In this document: piece after piece, positions 1-9,054 of the stretch
Numbering within the stretch: the stretch's first letter is position 1
Layout: each line of letters starts with the position of its first letter
NCBI GenBank assembly: GCA_026770595.1
Contig: MU634042.1
Span: 1-16,876, forward strand
DNA length: 16,876 bases
Origin: Ochromonadaceae sp. CCMP2298
Lineage: Eukaryota; Sar; Synurophyceae; Ochromonadales; Ochromonadaceae
Reading direction: 5' to 3'
Made by a program: the position numbers and the translations under genes
The notes under the pieces: generated by a model
Databases searched by the model: none
The model's input: only the letters and a program-made list of their open reading frames with translations
Told to the model about the DNA's origin: nothing

Positions 1-476
1 AAGGCCGTCCGGAGAAAAGAGACGAAAGTTCCCGGGATGTCCCCTTCGGAAGTCCTTCGGGAGGGATTTCGGGAGGAGGGTGGGAAACAGCCTCATTGAA
101 GAAAGAGGATCCTTGCACGCGGGCGGGGCCAAAAATCCATCCCCGCAAAACCCACCTCGGCTGTGTGGAGAAGTAAAAAATCAGCCCGATGTGGCGCCAG
201 GGATTTGTGGCGCATCTACATCCCAATAAACATCAACATCCGAAACGATGGGATCCAACAGGAAGGATGCCAAGAGGAGGCCTTTCACCCTTCCGCTGGA
301 AGTGAACCGACGAGGAAGCTGGGCCAGTCTACGCAGTGTATACCCATTACTGGTGCCATTCGGTGTTGAGGAGGGGCAATGTCAACGTGATCGCCACCTG
401 GCCTCCTGCACATTTGTCTGATCGTTAAGTGCCTTGGATTTCTCTGCATCTGTTTTTTCGAAAGAACGGACTCGGC
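1..476 (+). other. Upstream region / 5' leader of the aureochrome gene
   Basis: No conserved coding sequence is recognisable here. The first 100 bases are purine-rich, with short repeats of the TTCGGGAGG type. The region presumably carries the promoter and 5' untranslated leader of the aureochrome gene. A short upstream reading frame (248-421) lies within it and is listed separately. I see no clear TATA box or transcription start signal. Confidence 0.4.
248..421 (+). CDS. Possible upstream ORF (57 codons) in the aureochrome leader
   Basis: An ATG at 248 opens a frame of 57 codons that ends in TGA at 419-421, 55 bases before the aureochrome start codon. The predicted peptide is basic at its N-terminus (MGSNRKDAKRRPF) and resembles no family I know. 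If it lies in the mature leader it could dampen translation of the downstream light-sensor gene. It could equally be a chance frame, or lie upstream of the transcription start. Nothing beyond the open frame and its position supports it. Confidence 0.2.
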   Translation: MGSNRKDAKRRPFTLPLEVNRRGSWASLRSVYPLLVPFGVEEGQCQRDRHLASCTFV

Positions 477-1602
477 ATGACGTCTCCTTCGCAGCTGCCG
501 CCCCCTCCCATCTTCGGGGTAATGGGGAGCGACGACGTAATAGGCCGGCCAGGCATAATATCATTGGTGGACATTTTCGACGAGTTCCTTTTCTCCGGAG
601 ACCGCAATGGCCAGCAGAGCCAGCTAAATTCTTATCCACCAAACAACGCGGCCAGCTTTACAGACAAAAATGCGCCGGCTAGTCGAGACTCCAACATCAA
701 CGACGACGACGATGACGGCGACGAGGACTCTTACGACGGAGACGGGTTCGATGACGGGGAGGATGGGAAGAAGCGGAAGCGGTCTCGGGGCTTGCAGCGC
801 AACATGACAGAGGAGCAGAAGGTGGAGCGGAGGTGAGCACAAGAAGCGCGTCCTGTGTTGTGTATTGTGTGTTGTGTGTTGTGTGTTGGCCTAAGTTGTG
901 CATTTCCCGGCTCTTACTGCATTACGCATTACTGATCACTGTTCGCTTTCCTTCACACTTCACAGGGAACGTAATAGAGAGCACGCGAAGAGGTCTCGTG
1001 TGCGCAAGAAGTTCCTGCTGGAGTCCCTGCAGCACAGCGTGCACGCACTGGAGGAGGAGAACGACAAGCTGCGCAACGCCATCAGAGAGCACGTTAAGGA
1101 CGATGCGGAGAAACTACTAGCAGGGTGCGCTGCAGACGGGCCGTCTGTGATCGCATCCGACCCCAACAGCGCCACACGCACGCTGGACGACCCGGACTAC
1201 TCTCTGGTGAAGGCTCTGCAGACAGCGCAGCAGAATTTTGTCATATCCGATCCCTCTGTGCCCGACAACCCCATCGTGTACGCGAGCCAAGGCTTCCTGA
1301 CGCTGACCGGCTACATGCTGGACCAGGTGCTGGGCAGGAATTGCAGGTTCCTGCAGGGCCCGCACACCAACCCCAAGTCTGTTGACAAGATCCGGCAGGG
1401 CATCGAGAAGGGAGAGGACACCACCGTGGTGCTGCTGAACTACCGGAAGGACGGCTCCACCTTCTGGAACCAATTCTTTATTGCAGCTCTGCGGGACGGC
1501 GAGGGGAACGTGGTGAACTACCTGGGCGTGCAGTGCAAGGTGAGCGAGGAGTACGCCAAGGCCTTCGAGAAGAACGAGGAGTTCGAGGACGGCAAGAAGT
1601 GA
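477..1602 (+). CDS. AUREO: Aureochrome: bZIP-LOV blue-light-responsive transcription factor
   Basis: Two exons, 477-832 and 966-1602, give a 330-aa nuclear DNA-binding photoreceptor. Residues 71-97 are an Asp-rich acidic tract, followed by a basic KKRKRSR stretch (98-104). The bZIP basic region is residues 118-134, with the Asn-x7-Arg signature NREHAKRSR (122-130). Leu140, Leu147 and Leu154 fall at heptad spacing in a short zipper. The LOV domain is about 205-315 and contains GRNCRFLQG (242-250). Cys245 is the expected photoadduct cysteine, and Asn277, Asn287 and Gln308 sit at the usual flavin-contact positions. The order bZIP then C-terminal LOV is diagnostic of aureochromes, in which blue light acts through the FMN-binding LOV domain to modulate binding to TGACGT-type sites. 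The ATG at 477 is the first in frame; the frame reads further upstream only from a GTG. The intron (833-965, GT-AG) splits the Arg119 codon just before the basic-region core. No key residue is missing. The subtype (1, 2 and so on) cannot be assigned by eye. Confidence 0.96.
854..888 (+). repeat. TGTGTTG microsatellite inside the aureochrome intron
   Basis: The intron carries an imperfect run of TGTGTTG and TGTATTG units between the donor at 833 and the pyrimidine-rich 3' end. Similar GT/CA tracts with TAG or TAT interruptions occur in introns of RAD21 and PSMB3 in this window. Confidence 0.8.
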
Positions 1603-2337
1603 GCCGCTAACTGATAACAATAACTGAGAGGTCCTCATTATAACTGGAAACTGGAGGAATTGCGCGCACCTGGCCCACCGCGTGGCATGTTGTTGACATG
1701 CAGACATGGGGTGGTTTTCAAGAATGAGGGTAGCGGAGCATTACTTTTTACGCCGATCTTCGGCACAGCGGCAGACTGCTGATGTCTGTGGGTCTATCGT
1801 CGCACTGCAGTTGCGGACTGCAGTTGCAGGAGGAGGCATCCATCAATCCAACAATCCAAGATCCGTGTCAAGTAGCATTTCCTGTTAGCCTTGCTATGGA
1901 GGGGGATAAAAACAAGCTGTGAAATAATGAAGCGGAATATTCTGATTGCATGTTTGCACGATTTGAACATTTGGTTGAAAGAGTTAAACTGTCACTTGTC
2001 ACTTAACACTGTCACTGTTGTCACTAGGACACGGACCATCTGGACTGCCGGGTCTCTCCGGTCCAGGCACTATCCCCCTGATCTCCCCCTCCCCCTGAGA
2101 TGCTAGTAGAGTAGTACTACTTGCTGCTTGTACCCCGCACACCCCTACTACTCCCCTACTACTGTATCAACAGCGAAAGCACATCTCCAAAGCCTCCTTG
2201 ACTGCTGAGTTGTGCCTTTTGTTTCTGTTTGCTGATTTCTGTCGCTATTTGCTGACCACAGCTGCTAACTGGCTACCGCAGAGCTACTACTGCTACTGCT
2301 ACTGCACCTACTGCTACTGCCCCTACTGCTACTGCGC
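1603..2337. other. Convergent intergenic region, aureochrome / RAD21
   Basis: No gene is recognised in these 735 bases between two converging genes, which should contain both 3' untranslated regions. Short repeats are visible: several TCACTGT/TCACTTG units near 1988-2027 and CTACTACTCCCC units near 2140-2165. On the RAD21 sense strand the latter read as GTAGTAGGGG tracts. The RAD21 stop codon lies at the right edge, inside a trinucleotide-like repeat listed separately. No terminator-like structure is obvious. Confidence 0.5.
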
Positions 2338-2343
2338 CTACTG
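2285..2343 (-). repeat. CAGTAG-type repeat carrying the RAD21 stop codon
   Basis: On the minus strand the sequence is built from CAGTAG pairs separated by GCG, GGG or GTG codons, giving a repeat period of 15 bases. The RAD21 stop (TAG, 2340-2338) is the first of nine in-frame TAG triplets in this tract. The repeat therefore overlaps the last codon of the gene and runs into its 3' untranslated region. Confidence 0.85.
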
Positions 2344-4892
2344 CGATCGCTGCATGATCTGGATGTCTGCGAAGGGCTCTGCCTGCCTGGTGCTGATGCG
2401 GCCCCACGTCTTCAGCTGCAGCACCTCCAGGAAGCAGGCGGCCGCTACGCGCTTCGACACTCCGGCGGACAGCGCGTCGAGCGAGATCGTGCCCTGGCAG
2501 GTGTGTGTGGTGTCCGGAACATATAGTGTAGTGTGCGTAGTGTGTTAGTGGCAGGTACGAGGTAAGGCGACGGAGAATTGAATAACACGCTGGATGATAC
2601 GATGAATGATGCTGGTGCCTCACCTTGGCCTTGAACTGGTCGTCCAGGATGGCCATGAACTTGGCAGTCCTGGTGTCTTTCGGGGAGGATGAGGACGAAG
2701 AGGAGGAGGCTGCAGGCGCAGAGGCAGCGGTCTGCATGAAGGTGTCTGCCACGATCTGAAGAGTGGAGGGTGGAGGGTGGAGGGTGCATTGGAGTAAACG
2801 CAATGGGAGAGAATGAGAAGGTGAGTCTAGCCAGAAGACAGAAGCATGGTGATATAGTGATATAGAGATAAATGATATGTGTTATAGACTATGTGTTGTG
2901 TGTGCGCACCTCAGAGATGGAGTTCATGGCTGCTCGCTTGCCCACCACAGGGCTGCTGCTCTTGTGCTCGCCGAACGCCCCTTGGGGAGAATCGCGCAGC
3001 TCCATCAGGCCCTGCCCCGTCACGTCGAAGCCCTCGTTGGGGTTGTACGGGTCCTCGTCGTACTGAAGTATCTCGTGCTCGTCCTCTCTCATGTGCCCGC
3101 TGTCCGAGTGCCGGGACTGCAGGCCGGCCATGGTCTGGCTGTCGTCGTTGTAGCCTGCATACCCTGCGTCGTAGTCGTCGTGTGCACTCAGCAGCGAGGT
3201 GCGCCCATCCACATCGACCTGGCGAGAATGGGTGTGGGTGGAATGGGGGCGTGAGGGGGTCATCATTCGTCACTTCTGAATCAGCATACAGGAAACACCC
3301 AGATTGCACACTCACCCCTGAGTCCCTAGGCGCGCGAGTAATCTCCACCGCATCGGGCGCAGTGGCGTCACTGGGCCTGCCTGCCTCCTGCTGGCGGTGT
3401 AGGTCCTTGAAGGGGAAGGGCAGGGGCAGATCGTTGATGGACATGCTGAACACCTCCTGCAGCTCCGGGCAGAGACCTATGGGAGGAGTATGGGAGGAGT
3501 ATTGAATTATATTGTTGTGATACCCAGAGGGACAGATGTGGGGACAGTGGACAGTGCAAAGTGTGATTAGACATTAGTGTGCTTGGGACTACGCTGCATG
3601 CGAGTATAGGGGAGTAAGGGGGGTCGCCCTACCTCTGACCCCAGTGGGGACGTTGATGCGGTGGTCCATGCGGAGGTCGGTGCTATTGGCTTTGGCGCTA
3701 CTGCCTGCCTCTTGGGCGATCTGGAAGGGGAGCAGCCCGGACTCCTTGCGGCGCAGGATGGGACCCAGATCCGCCATTCTCTGCAGAGACACGATATATG
3801 ATGCATGATATGGAAGAAGGGATAATTGTGAAGTGAGTTATTGTGCAATGAGTACTAGAATATGCATATGTATATTCGAAGTAAAGGTGGACATACCTGT
3901 TTGATGAGCCTGCTGGGTAGCTCCACCCTGTCGTCAATCACTACTCTGCTGCGCTTCACTTTGCGCTTCTGGATGGCGGAGACTTGGATGGGGTCTACAG
4001 AGGCGTCTCCGGCCTTGGACTCGTCCAGCGGCTCGTCCCCGTAGTCAGGAACATTGTTGTCGAACTCCAGCAGCTGCTGGTTCTCCGCCGAGGACCCAGG
4101 CTCGTCGTACAGCCCCATCGCGCTGAATGCGCCATATGCATCCTCCTCTAGCGGCTGCTCCTCGAAGGCGGGCACGTCGTCCTCGAAGGTCATGGCCACG
4201 GACATACCGGAGGGCCTGCCCCCCTGCAGAGAGGACAGAGACGCGCGCTGCTGGGAGGTCACGGAGCGCGGTCGCTCGTCGCGCATGACCTCGATGTCAC
4301 TCGCGCGGGAGTGCTTGGACGAGCTGCCCGAGAACCTCTCCATGCCTGCGCCTCTGGCGGGGTACAGGGGCGACTCCGCACTCATGTTGTAGTCGTCCAG
4401 CGAGTAGGAGGAGCCGGCTCCCTCCAGGGGCAGGTCGATGCCAGTCTGCTCCGAATAGCCGCGCTCCCCTCTGGGCTGATCGTATCCAGAGAGCAGGAAC
4501 TGAGGGAAGGCAGTGTTCTCCAGATCAGGAAACTCGTTGTCCACCGCGACATTGCCGAAGAAGCGAGCGTCGTCGATGTTGAGGCCGGTTGCGAAGTTGG
4601 GATCAATGTCCACATTGCCCGGGCGGAACGCCAGCTTGATCTTCCACATGGCCTCGGTGCAGTCCGACATCAGGTACTTCACCTTCCTCGAGTAAATGCG
4701 CACGATTCCAAGCATCAGGTGGCCGGAGACTCGCAGAGCGAGGGGCGAAGCAGGGTTCAAGACGGACTCGACTGAGCTGGAAATGTCTGTGGAGAAAATC
4801 TGAGTCTTCGTCAACTTCTTGTCGAAATGCGCGGCCAGCCAGATCTTGCCCAGAGGACCCTTGCGGGCCAAGATCACTTCAGAGTAGAACAT
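2338..4892 (-). CDS. RAD21: RAD21/SCC1-family cohesin subunit (alpha-kleisin)
   Basis: Six exons on the minus strand, 4892-3897, 3780-3633, 3476-3316, 3218-2910, 2755-2624 and 2493-2338, join in frame to 633 aa, close to animal RAD21. The N-terminal kleisin domain is residues 1-98: [20 protein letters not shown], then a helix with [21 protein letters not shown], which is the SMC3-contact region. The centre is acidic and low in complexity. The C-terminal winged helix that binds the SMC1 head is residues 583-633, and has the pattern [20 protein letters not shown]...I. The protein closes the cohesin ring in the nucleus and is cut by separase at anaphase. Two separase-like sites are visible, DIEVMR204 and VEITR429. 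The start is the first codon of the conserved N-terminus. Every intron is GT-AG, and all but one fall between codons. A meiotic REC8 identity is less likely given the close match to the RAD21 N-terminus, but it is not excluded. Confidence 0.95.
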
Positions 4893-5500
4893 GCTGCACC
4901 GAGATCAGAACGCCCTCGTCAGGTACTGCAGCCAGAATTATAGAGCGCAGGCGTCTCTCTCCTCAACGGCGTATTTGAACCGCTGATGCGAATCTCTAAC
5001 TCACTCGTGGACTGCCAACAATGTGGCAGAGGTGTGCAATTGAGTGAGGAGAGTGGAGCTAATCTGACCTTGTGTGGGCATCGAGAGGGTCAGGAAAAAC
5101 ATGGAGGCGAAACTTGCGAAACTGTTTGTGTCCCCCAAAACCCAGTTCCATGTTGAATATAAACCAAAAAGATCCACCATGCGTTTTGGGAAGAGCAAAA
5201 ATTCAAATTCAAGATTTTCCGTACGTACTCTAGAAAAGCCATTATCGCCAAATCATCACACTCCTCGACTCACTGAGAGCTTGGCACGGACCTACCACCT
5301 TAACCAGGGTAAACTGTCTTTTACCTCTTCTTTACCGCCTCAAAAGAAGGCGCAGTGGTACTGCTAGATCCAAAAAAAGGAGGTCCATCCTCAGAACCCC
5401 TCGAGGGACATAGGTGGGATTATGCATATTTACAAGAAGTAGTTACATGTTCGCGAAACCCTCTCCAGACGACGTGCACTGCTATATACAATTCCTAAAT
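4893..5500. promoter_or_regulatory. Intergenic region between ING stop and RAD21 start
   Basis: These 608 bases hold the upstream region of RAD21 and the 3' end of the ING gene, both on the minus strand. A plus-strand frame beginning with ATG at 5101 and running to 5367 (88 codons, basic, no recognised family) is present but has no further support. I see no RNA gene and no clear core-promoter motif. Confidence 0.45.
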
Positions 5501-6535
5501 TCACATTTTCTGGCTGCACTGGTCACAGTACCATTTCTCCTCCGGCTGCGAGCACAAAAATAATCGTGGGTGGAGTTGGGGGGCAATTAGATTTTAAAAA
5601 ACACGCTCCAATGTTGCCAAGATTTCCGAGTAGAACTTACCTCTTCTTTAAGACCCACACATGAGTAATGGAACCATTCGAAGGGGCAGTCCTCGTTATC
5701 GCAGGCGACCATTTGGCCATGTGAGATTTGTCTGTTGTGAACACATTGGAGACAGGAGACAGAGGAGGAGGTGAGGGTGCCGCAACACGATTCAGCGGGT
5801 ACTAAGGGTATAGATAGCAGTACCTGCACGTGCAGTACAGAGGCTCGTTGGGATCGTAAGCTGACATCGGAGCAGCCTCTGCGAAGGCATCATCTGCAGA
5901 TAGAGAGAGGGCGTCTGCGGCTGATGATTTCTTCTTCTTCTTCTTGCGCATGCCCATGCCTCTCTGTGCAGTGGGAGTGTGTCGAGGGAGTATACAAGTC
6001 ATCCATCAAGCCATCAAGTAAGAGAAAGGATTCAAAGAGTAAGGAACATAACTGGCCGAAAAAGGAGCTGTTGAGTGCGCATAGTAGCTTACCTCTCCTG
6101 GGACCTGGGGGAATAAGTGGCTCACATCCTTGGTGCACGTGTCTGCAACGGGAATGAGGCGTGATGAGAGGTACATGATTACACAATATACGAATGCTAA
6201 GGATGATATGCATATACGCAGCGTCACTCACCGAGAAACGCTATTCTCCCATCCACTAGGTCGTACAGCTTGGTGATCTTCTTCATCTGCTCGTCCAAGG
6301 CAGTCAGGGTGGAGCCCCTCTTGCCCAGCAGGGCCTGGAACTTCTCCCGAATCGGCGCTTCATCAAAGTCAGGGTTGGCCTTAGACAGTTCCGCAAGTTC
6401 TTCGAATATCTTGTTGCCCTCGTCGTTCAGAGTCAGCAGGCTCTTGTTGGAGGCACTGTCCATCTGCCGCAGCTCCTTGAGGCGCTTCTCCACCACCTTG
6501 GGCAGGTTCTTCATGTCCTCCACAAAGAACTCCAT
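5501..6535 (-). CDS. ING: ING-family protein with C-terminal PHD finger (H3K4me3 reader)
   Basis: Five minus-strand exons, 6535-6232, 6142-6093, 5963-5824, 5731-5641 and 5545-5501, join in frame to 209 aa. Residues 1-110 form the helical ING N-terminal domain ([20 protein letters not shown]...), which in this family dimerises and docks into histone acetyltransferase or deacetylase complexes. A Lys run (125-130) looks like a nuclear localisation signal. The PHD finger is 161-206, with zinc ligands Cys162, Cys164, Cys175, Cys180, His186, Cys189, Cys202 and Cys205 (C4HC3). Tyr161, Ser168, Met172 and Trp184 match the aromatic-cage and groove positions that read trimethylated H3K4. The protein ends 4 residues after the last zinc ligand, so there is no polybasic tail as in ING1/ING2; ING3, 4 and 5 are therefore the closer animal relatives. 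The PHD finger is encoded by three exons. The ATG at 6535 was chosen because the ING domain begins there; the frame is open further upstream but without recognisable sequence. Confidence 0.95.
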
Positions 6536-6941
6536 CCTTCCCGCTCTCCAGCGTTTCCCGCAGATGTGAGTGAGTGGGTCTCTGCAAAAGCAGAAGTGAG
6601 TGAGTGAGTCTCTGCACTTGCCTCGGAAGCCCGAAGAAGTCCAAGAGGAAGCACGGGAGAGCAATCACAAAATCTTCGGGGAGCCACTTTTGGTTCCCAT
6701 ATTCCCCTCCGACCGTTACGGCGCCAATTCAGAACCTGCGGTATTACACCCACTGTCTAACAGCCAATTCAGTCTGACAGCTAAAGCGAGAACCAGGACA
6801 CGATATCACACAGCTCGAGAGAGGATCCACTTAACGCTGGAGAAGGGCAAGGCTAAAGGGTTACCGCCCCTACACGATATCGCACGAACAAAAAAAGAAC
6901 AACATTAGAAATTGCAGTATTATTCTCATTAGCAATAGCAA
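6536..6941. promoter_or_regulatory. Upstream region of the ING gene
   Basis: These ~400 bases hold no recognised gene. They begin with a 26-bp direct repeat (listed separately), and ACACGATATC occurs twice, near 6797 and 6873. The region presumably contains the ING promoter. Open frames on either strand show no family resemblance. Confidence 0.4.
6561..6616. repeat. Direct repeat of 26 bp upstream of ING
   Basis: Positions 6561-6586 and 6591-6616 are near-identical copies (two differences) with a 30-bp period, and contain GTGAGTGAGTG and TCTCTGCA. On the ING sense strand each copy starts with TGCAGAGAC, which looks like a splice acceptor, but I find no convincing donor for a leader intron. 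Confidence 0.8.
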
Positions 6942-7077
6942 CTCCTAACTGATTACGTTATCTTCCGACTACATGCCCGCGGTGAGAATGCAGACCTTGG
7001 GGGTGTTGACTTGCACAGCGTTGACGCTGACAGGTCCGACACTGTCTATACAGTTTTTGCGAAGCGAACTGCAGCAT
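6942..7077 (-). pseudogene. Decayed tandem copy of the 3' end of the delta-COP gene
   Basis: This segment aligns with 7078-7213, the last ~44 codons and stop of delta-COP, at an offset of 136 bp (135 after a one-base indel). Roughly four of five bases match by eye. The copy keeps runs such as AGCGTTGACGCTGACAGG and GTTTTTGCGA, and CTCCTAA sits at both left edges. On the minus strand it can still be read as VSVNAV...NTP..., but it has a frameshift and an early TAG. It lies directly after the real stop codon, so it is probably transcribed as 3' untranslated sequence or is simply relic DNA. Confidence 0.88.
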
Positions 7078-7080
7078 CTC

Positions 7081-9054
7081 CTAATTGATCAGGTAGTCTT
7101 CCGACGACATGCCGGAGGTGAGACTGTAGACCATGGGCGTGTTGCCTTTAACAGCGTTGACGCTGACAGGCTCCACACTGCAGTAGAGTTTTTGCGACGC
7201 GAACTGCACGGTGATGGGGAAGAAGGCGTCTGTGTTGCGCTGCTGCACGTTGAACTCCAGAGTGCCGGATGCGTTGGAGGAGTCGATCAGGTTTATCTCC
7301 CACACCAGGTCGCCCGTGGACGAGTTGTGCTTGTGAGACCCGTCCACGTTGACCACAGTGGGGGAGGCGGTTGTTCCGAGGGGGATGGTAATGCGCACGT
7401 CGTGCAGCTCCATGCCGGCCACGTCCATGCTGTACTCGATGGACACGTTCATCTGCCCACGAGACTCCTCCTCGGGCCAGCAGTTGATCTTCAGAGGCAC
7501 TAGGTCCTCTGAGGTGCCCGCGTATGTCCACTTCAGGATGCCCACGGGTCTGGCGCTGGGGAATCCCTTGGTGGGGTCCTTGAGCTGCAGCAGGCCCGTC
7601 TTCTCGTACATGGCCTTGTTCACCTTGGGGTGTGTGTTGAACGAAAAAATGCTGTCGCGACTGGTGGGCAGCTTCAGCTGGACTGCGCACAGGGCTGCGT
7701 CGTCGTCTGCTGCGGTGAGTGTGAGGCTGCCCTTGATCTCGAACAGCTCCACCATGCCGTCCCGAGAGAGAGTGGCAGACACCTTTTCTACGATCGCTAG
7801 CGTGATGGGCTGCTGCGCCACTGAGGTTGTAACGGGGGCGCTCTCTGAGGTACCCGATTTAGCGCCGCTCATCAATGGCGCCAGTTTGTCCTCTCGCATG
7901 AGCGCATCCTCAGCCGCCTTGTTCTTGGCACCTGCGGGCACGAGAGACATGCCCTTGACTGCGGGCTTGCTGCGCCCACTACTGCCGCTGGGCATAATGG
8001 AAGTCGGCACAGGGTCGGCAAACGCAGAAGATGTTGTAGCAGACTGCATCGACTCGACTCGGCTGCTCAAGTCCGAACCACCTCCGCCGATACCCGCCAT
8101 CCCGCCCCCGCTGCCGCCAAGGCGTAGCTGCTCCTTCTGCTTGTCCTTGATGGACCGAGCTGCCGCCATGGCCTGGTCCTTAGCTGACTCGATTTTACTG
8201 ATTTTGATCATGTTGTGCAGCTTCTCCTCGTGGCTCTCCATCTCCATGTTGGTCCGGATCTGCTGCAGGGTTATGGGTTCCCGGTAGCCCCCCGCAGTGA
8301 TCACCTCGTCAAAGGCGAAGAGCAGCTCGAAGCTCTTCTCCAGGATCTGGTCCTCGGACAGGTTCGTCATCACTCCCGACACGTTCGGAACCACTAAAGA
8401 AGTCGGAGAGGGCAGAAAGGGTCGAGAGAGAGTAAGACAATGGCATCGGGATATACGCAGGAGAGTTGCACATGTGTTATGTGTTGCGCAGTAGCAGGTA
8501 GCAGGTAGCAGGCAGCTACCTTTGGAGAGCAGGCGGAGGGTCTCCAAGTCCTCCACTATGTTGCTCGCTCTATTGGTGATCAGCAGAAGGTACAGATTGT
8601 CCATGGGCTGGTAGACGTACCTAGGATGCGGAAGAGAAGGGACAGGACAGTTGGGGTTAGCACACACACGACAGGACGAGACGAGAAGATCACTGCCACC
8701 ACGCGCTGTTGAGACAGGACGCCACACCCACCTCACGGACTCAGTCTCAACGAATGTATGTTGCTTCATGTCTGTCCCCATCAACTTCGGAAACGCCGCG
8801 AGAAGACCCTGTGGATCAAGTTATAAAAAAGAGTTCCAGGTCAGAGGGAGCCGAACCAAACCGCTATGCAGACTGCTCTCAACTTACCTCAATCCTTATC
8901 CGCGTCATCTCAACGAACTGCCTGGCAACGAGGGCTGCAAAAAATGGGAAAGAGACAAGCGGTGATATGTCAGAGACGAGTTGCATTCGATCGCCATGGC
9001 GATGGGCTCACCTTTGCCAGCCTTCGTGCACACTGCCGCGCTCAACACAACCAT
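7081..9054 (-). CDS. ARCN1: Coatomer subunit delta (delta-COP, archain)
   Basis: Five minus-strand exons, 9054-9012, 8934-8888, 8808-8732, 8620-8520 and 8393-7081, join in frame to 526 aa (human delta-COP is about 511). Residues 1-135 are the longin-like domain, starting MVVLSAAVCTKAGKALVARQ and containing RIRIEGLLAAFPKLMGT and TFVETESVRYVYQPMDNLY. A charged helical linker with a Gly-rich stretch follows. Residues 285-526 are the mu-homology domain (LKWTYAGTSEDLVPLKINCW, IDSSNASGTLEFNV). In the family this subunit belongs to the adaptor-like part of the COPI coat, with beta-, gamma- and zeta-COP, and binds cargo and tether motifs for Golgi-to-ER transport. The four small 5' exons and their GT-AG introns (77-126 bp) all restore the conserved sequence exactly. 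The gene is head-to-head with the proteasome gene at 9562. Confidence 0.96.

Noticed and set aside
5101-5367. Plus-strand frame of 88 codons with ATG, between RAD21 and ING
   Set aside because: No recognisable family, codon use unlike the neighbouring genes, and it sits in the presumed RAD21 promoter. Treated as chance, although a small unknown protein is not excluded.
6566-6640. Leader intron for ING ending at a TTTTGCAG
   Set aside because: The only donor-like site upstream (GAG|GCAAGT) would give an intron of about 50 bases, shorter than any other in the window, and is not GT.
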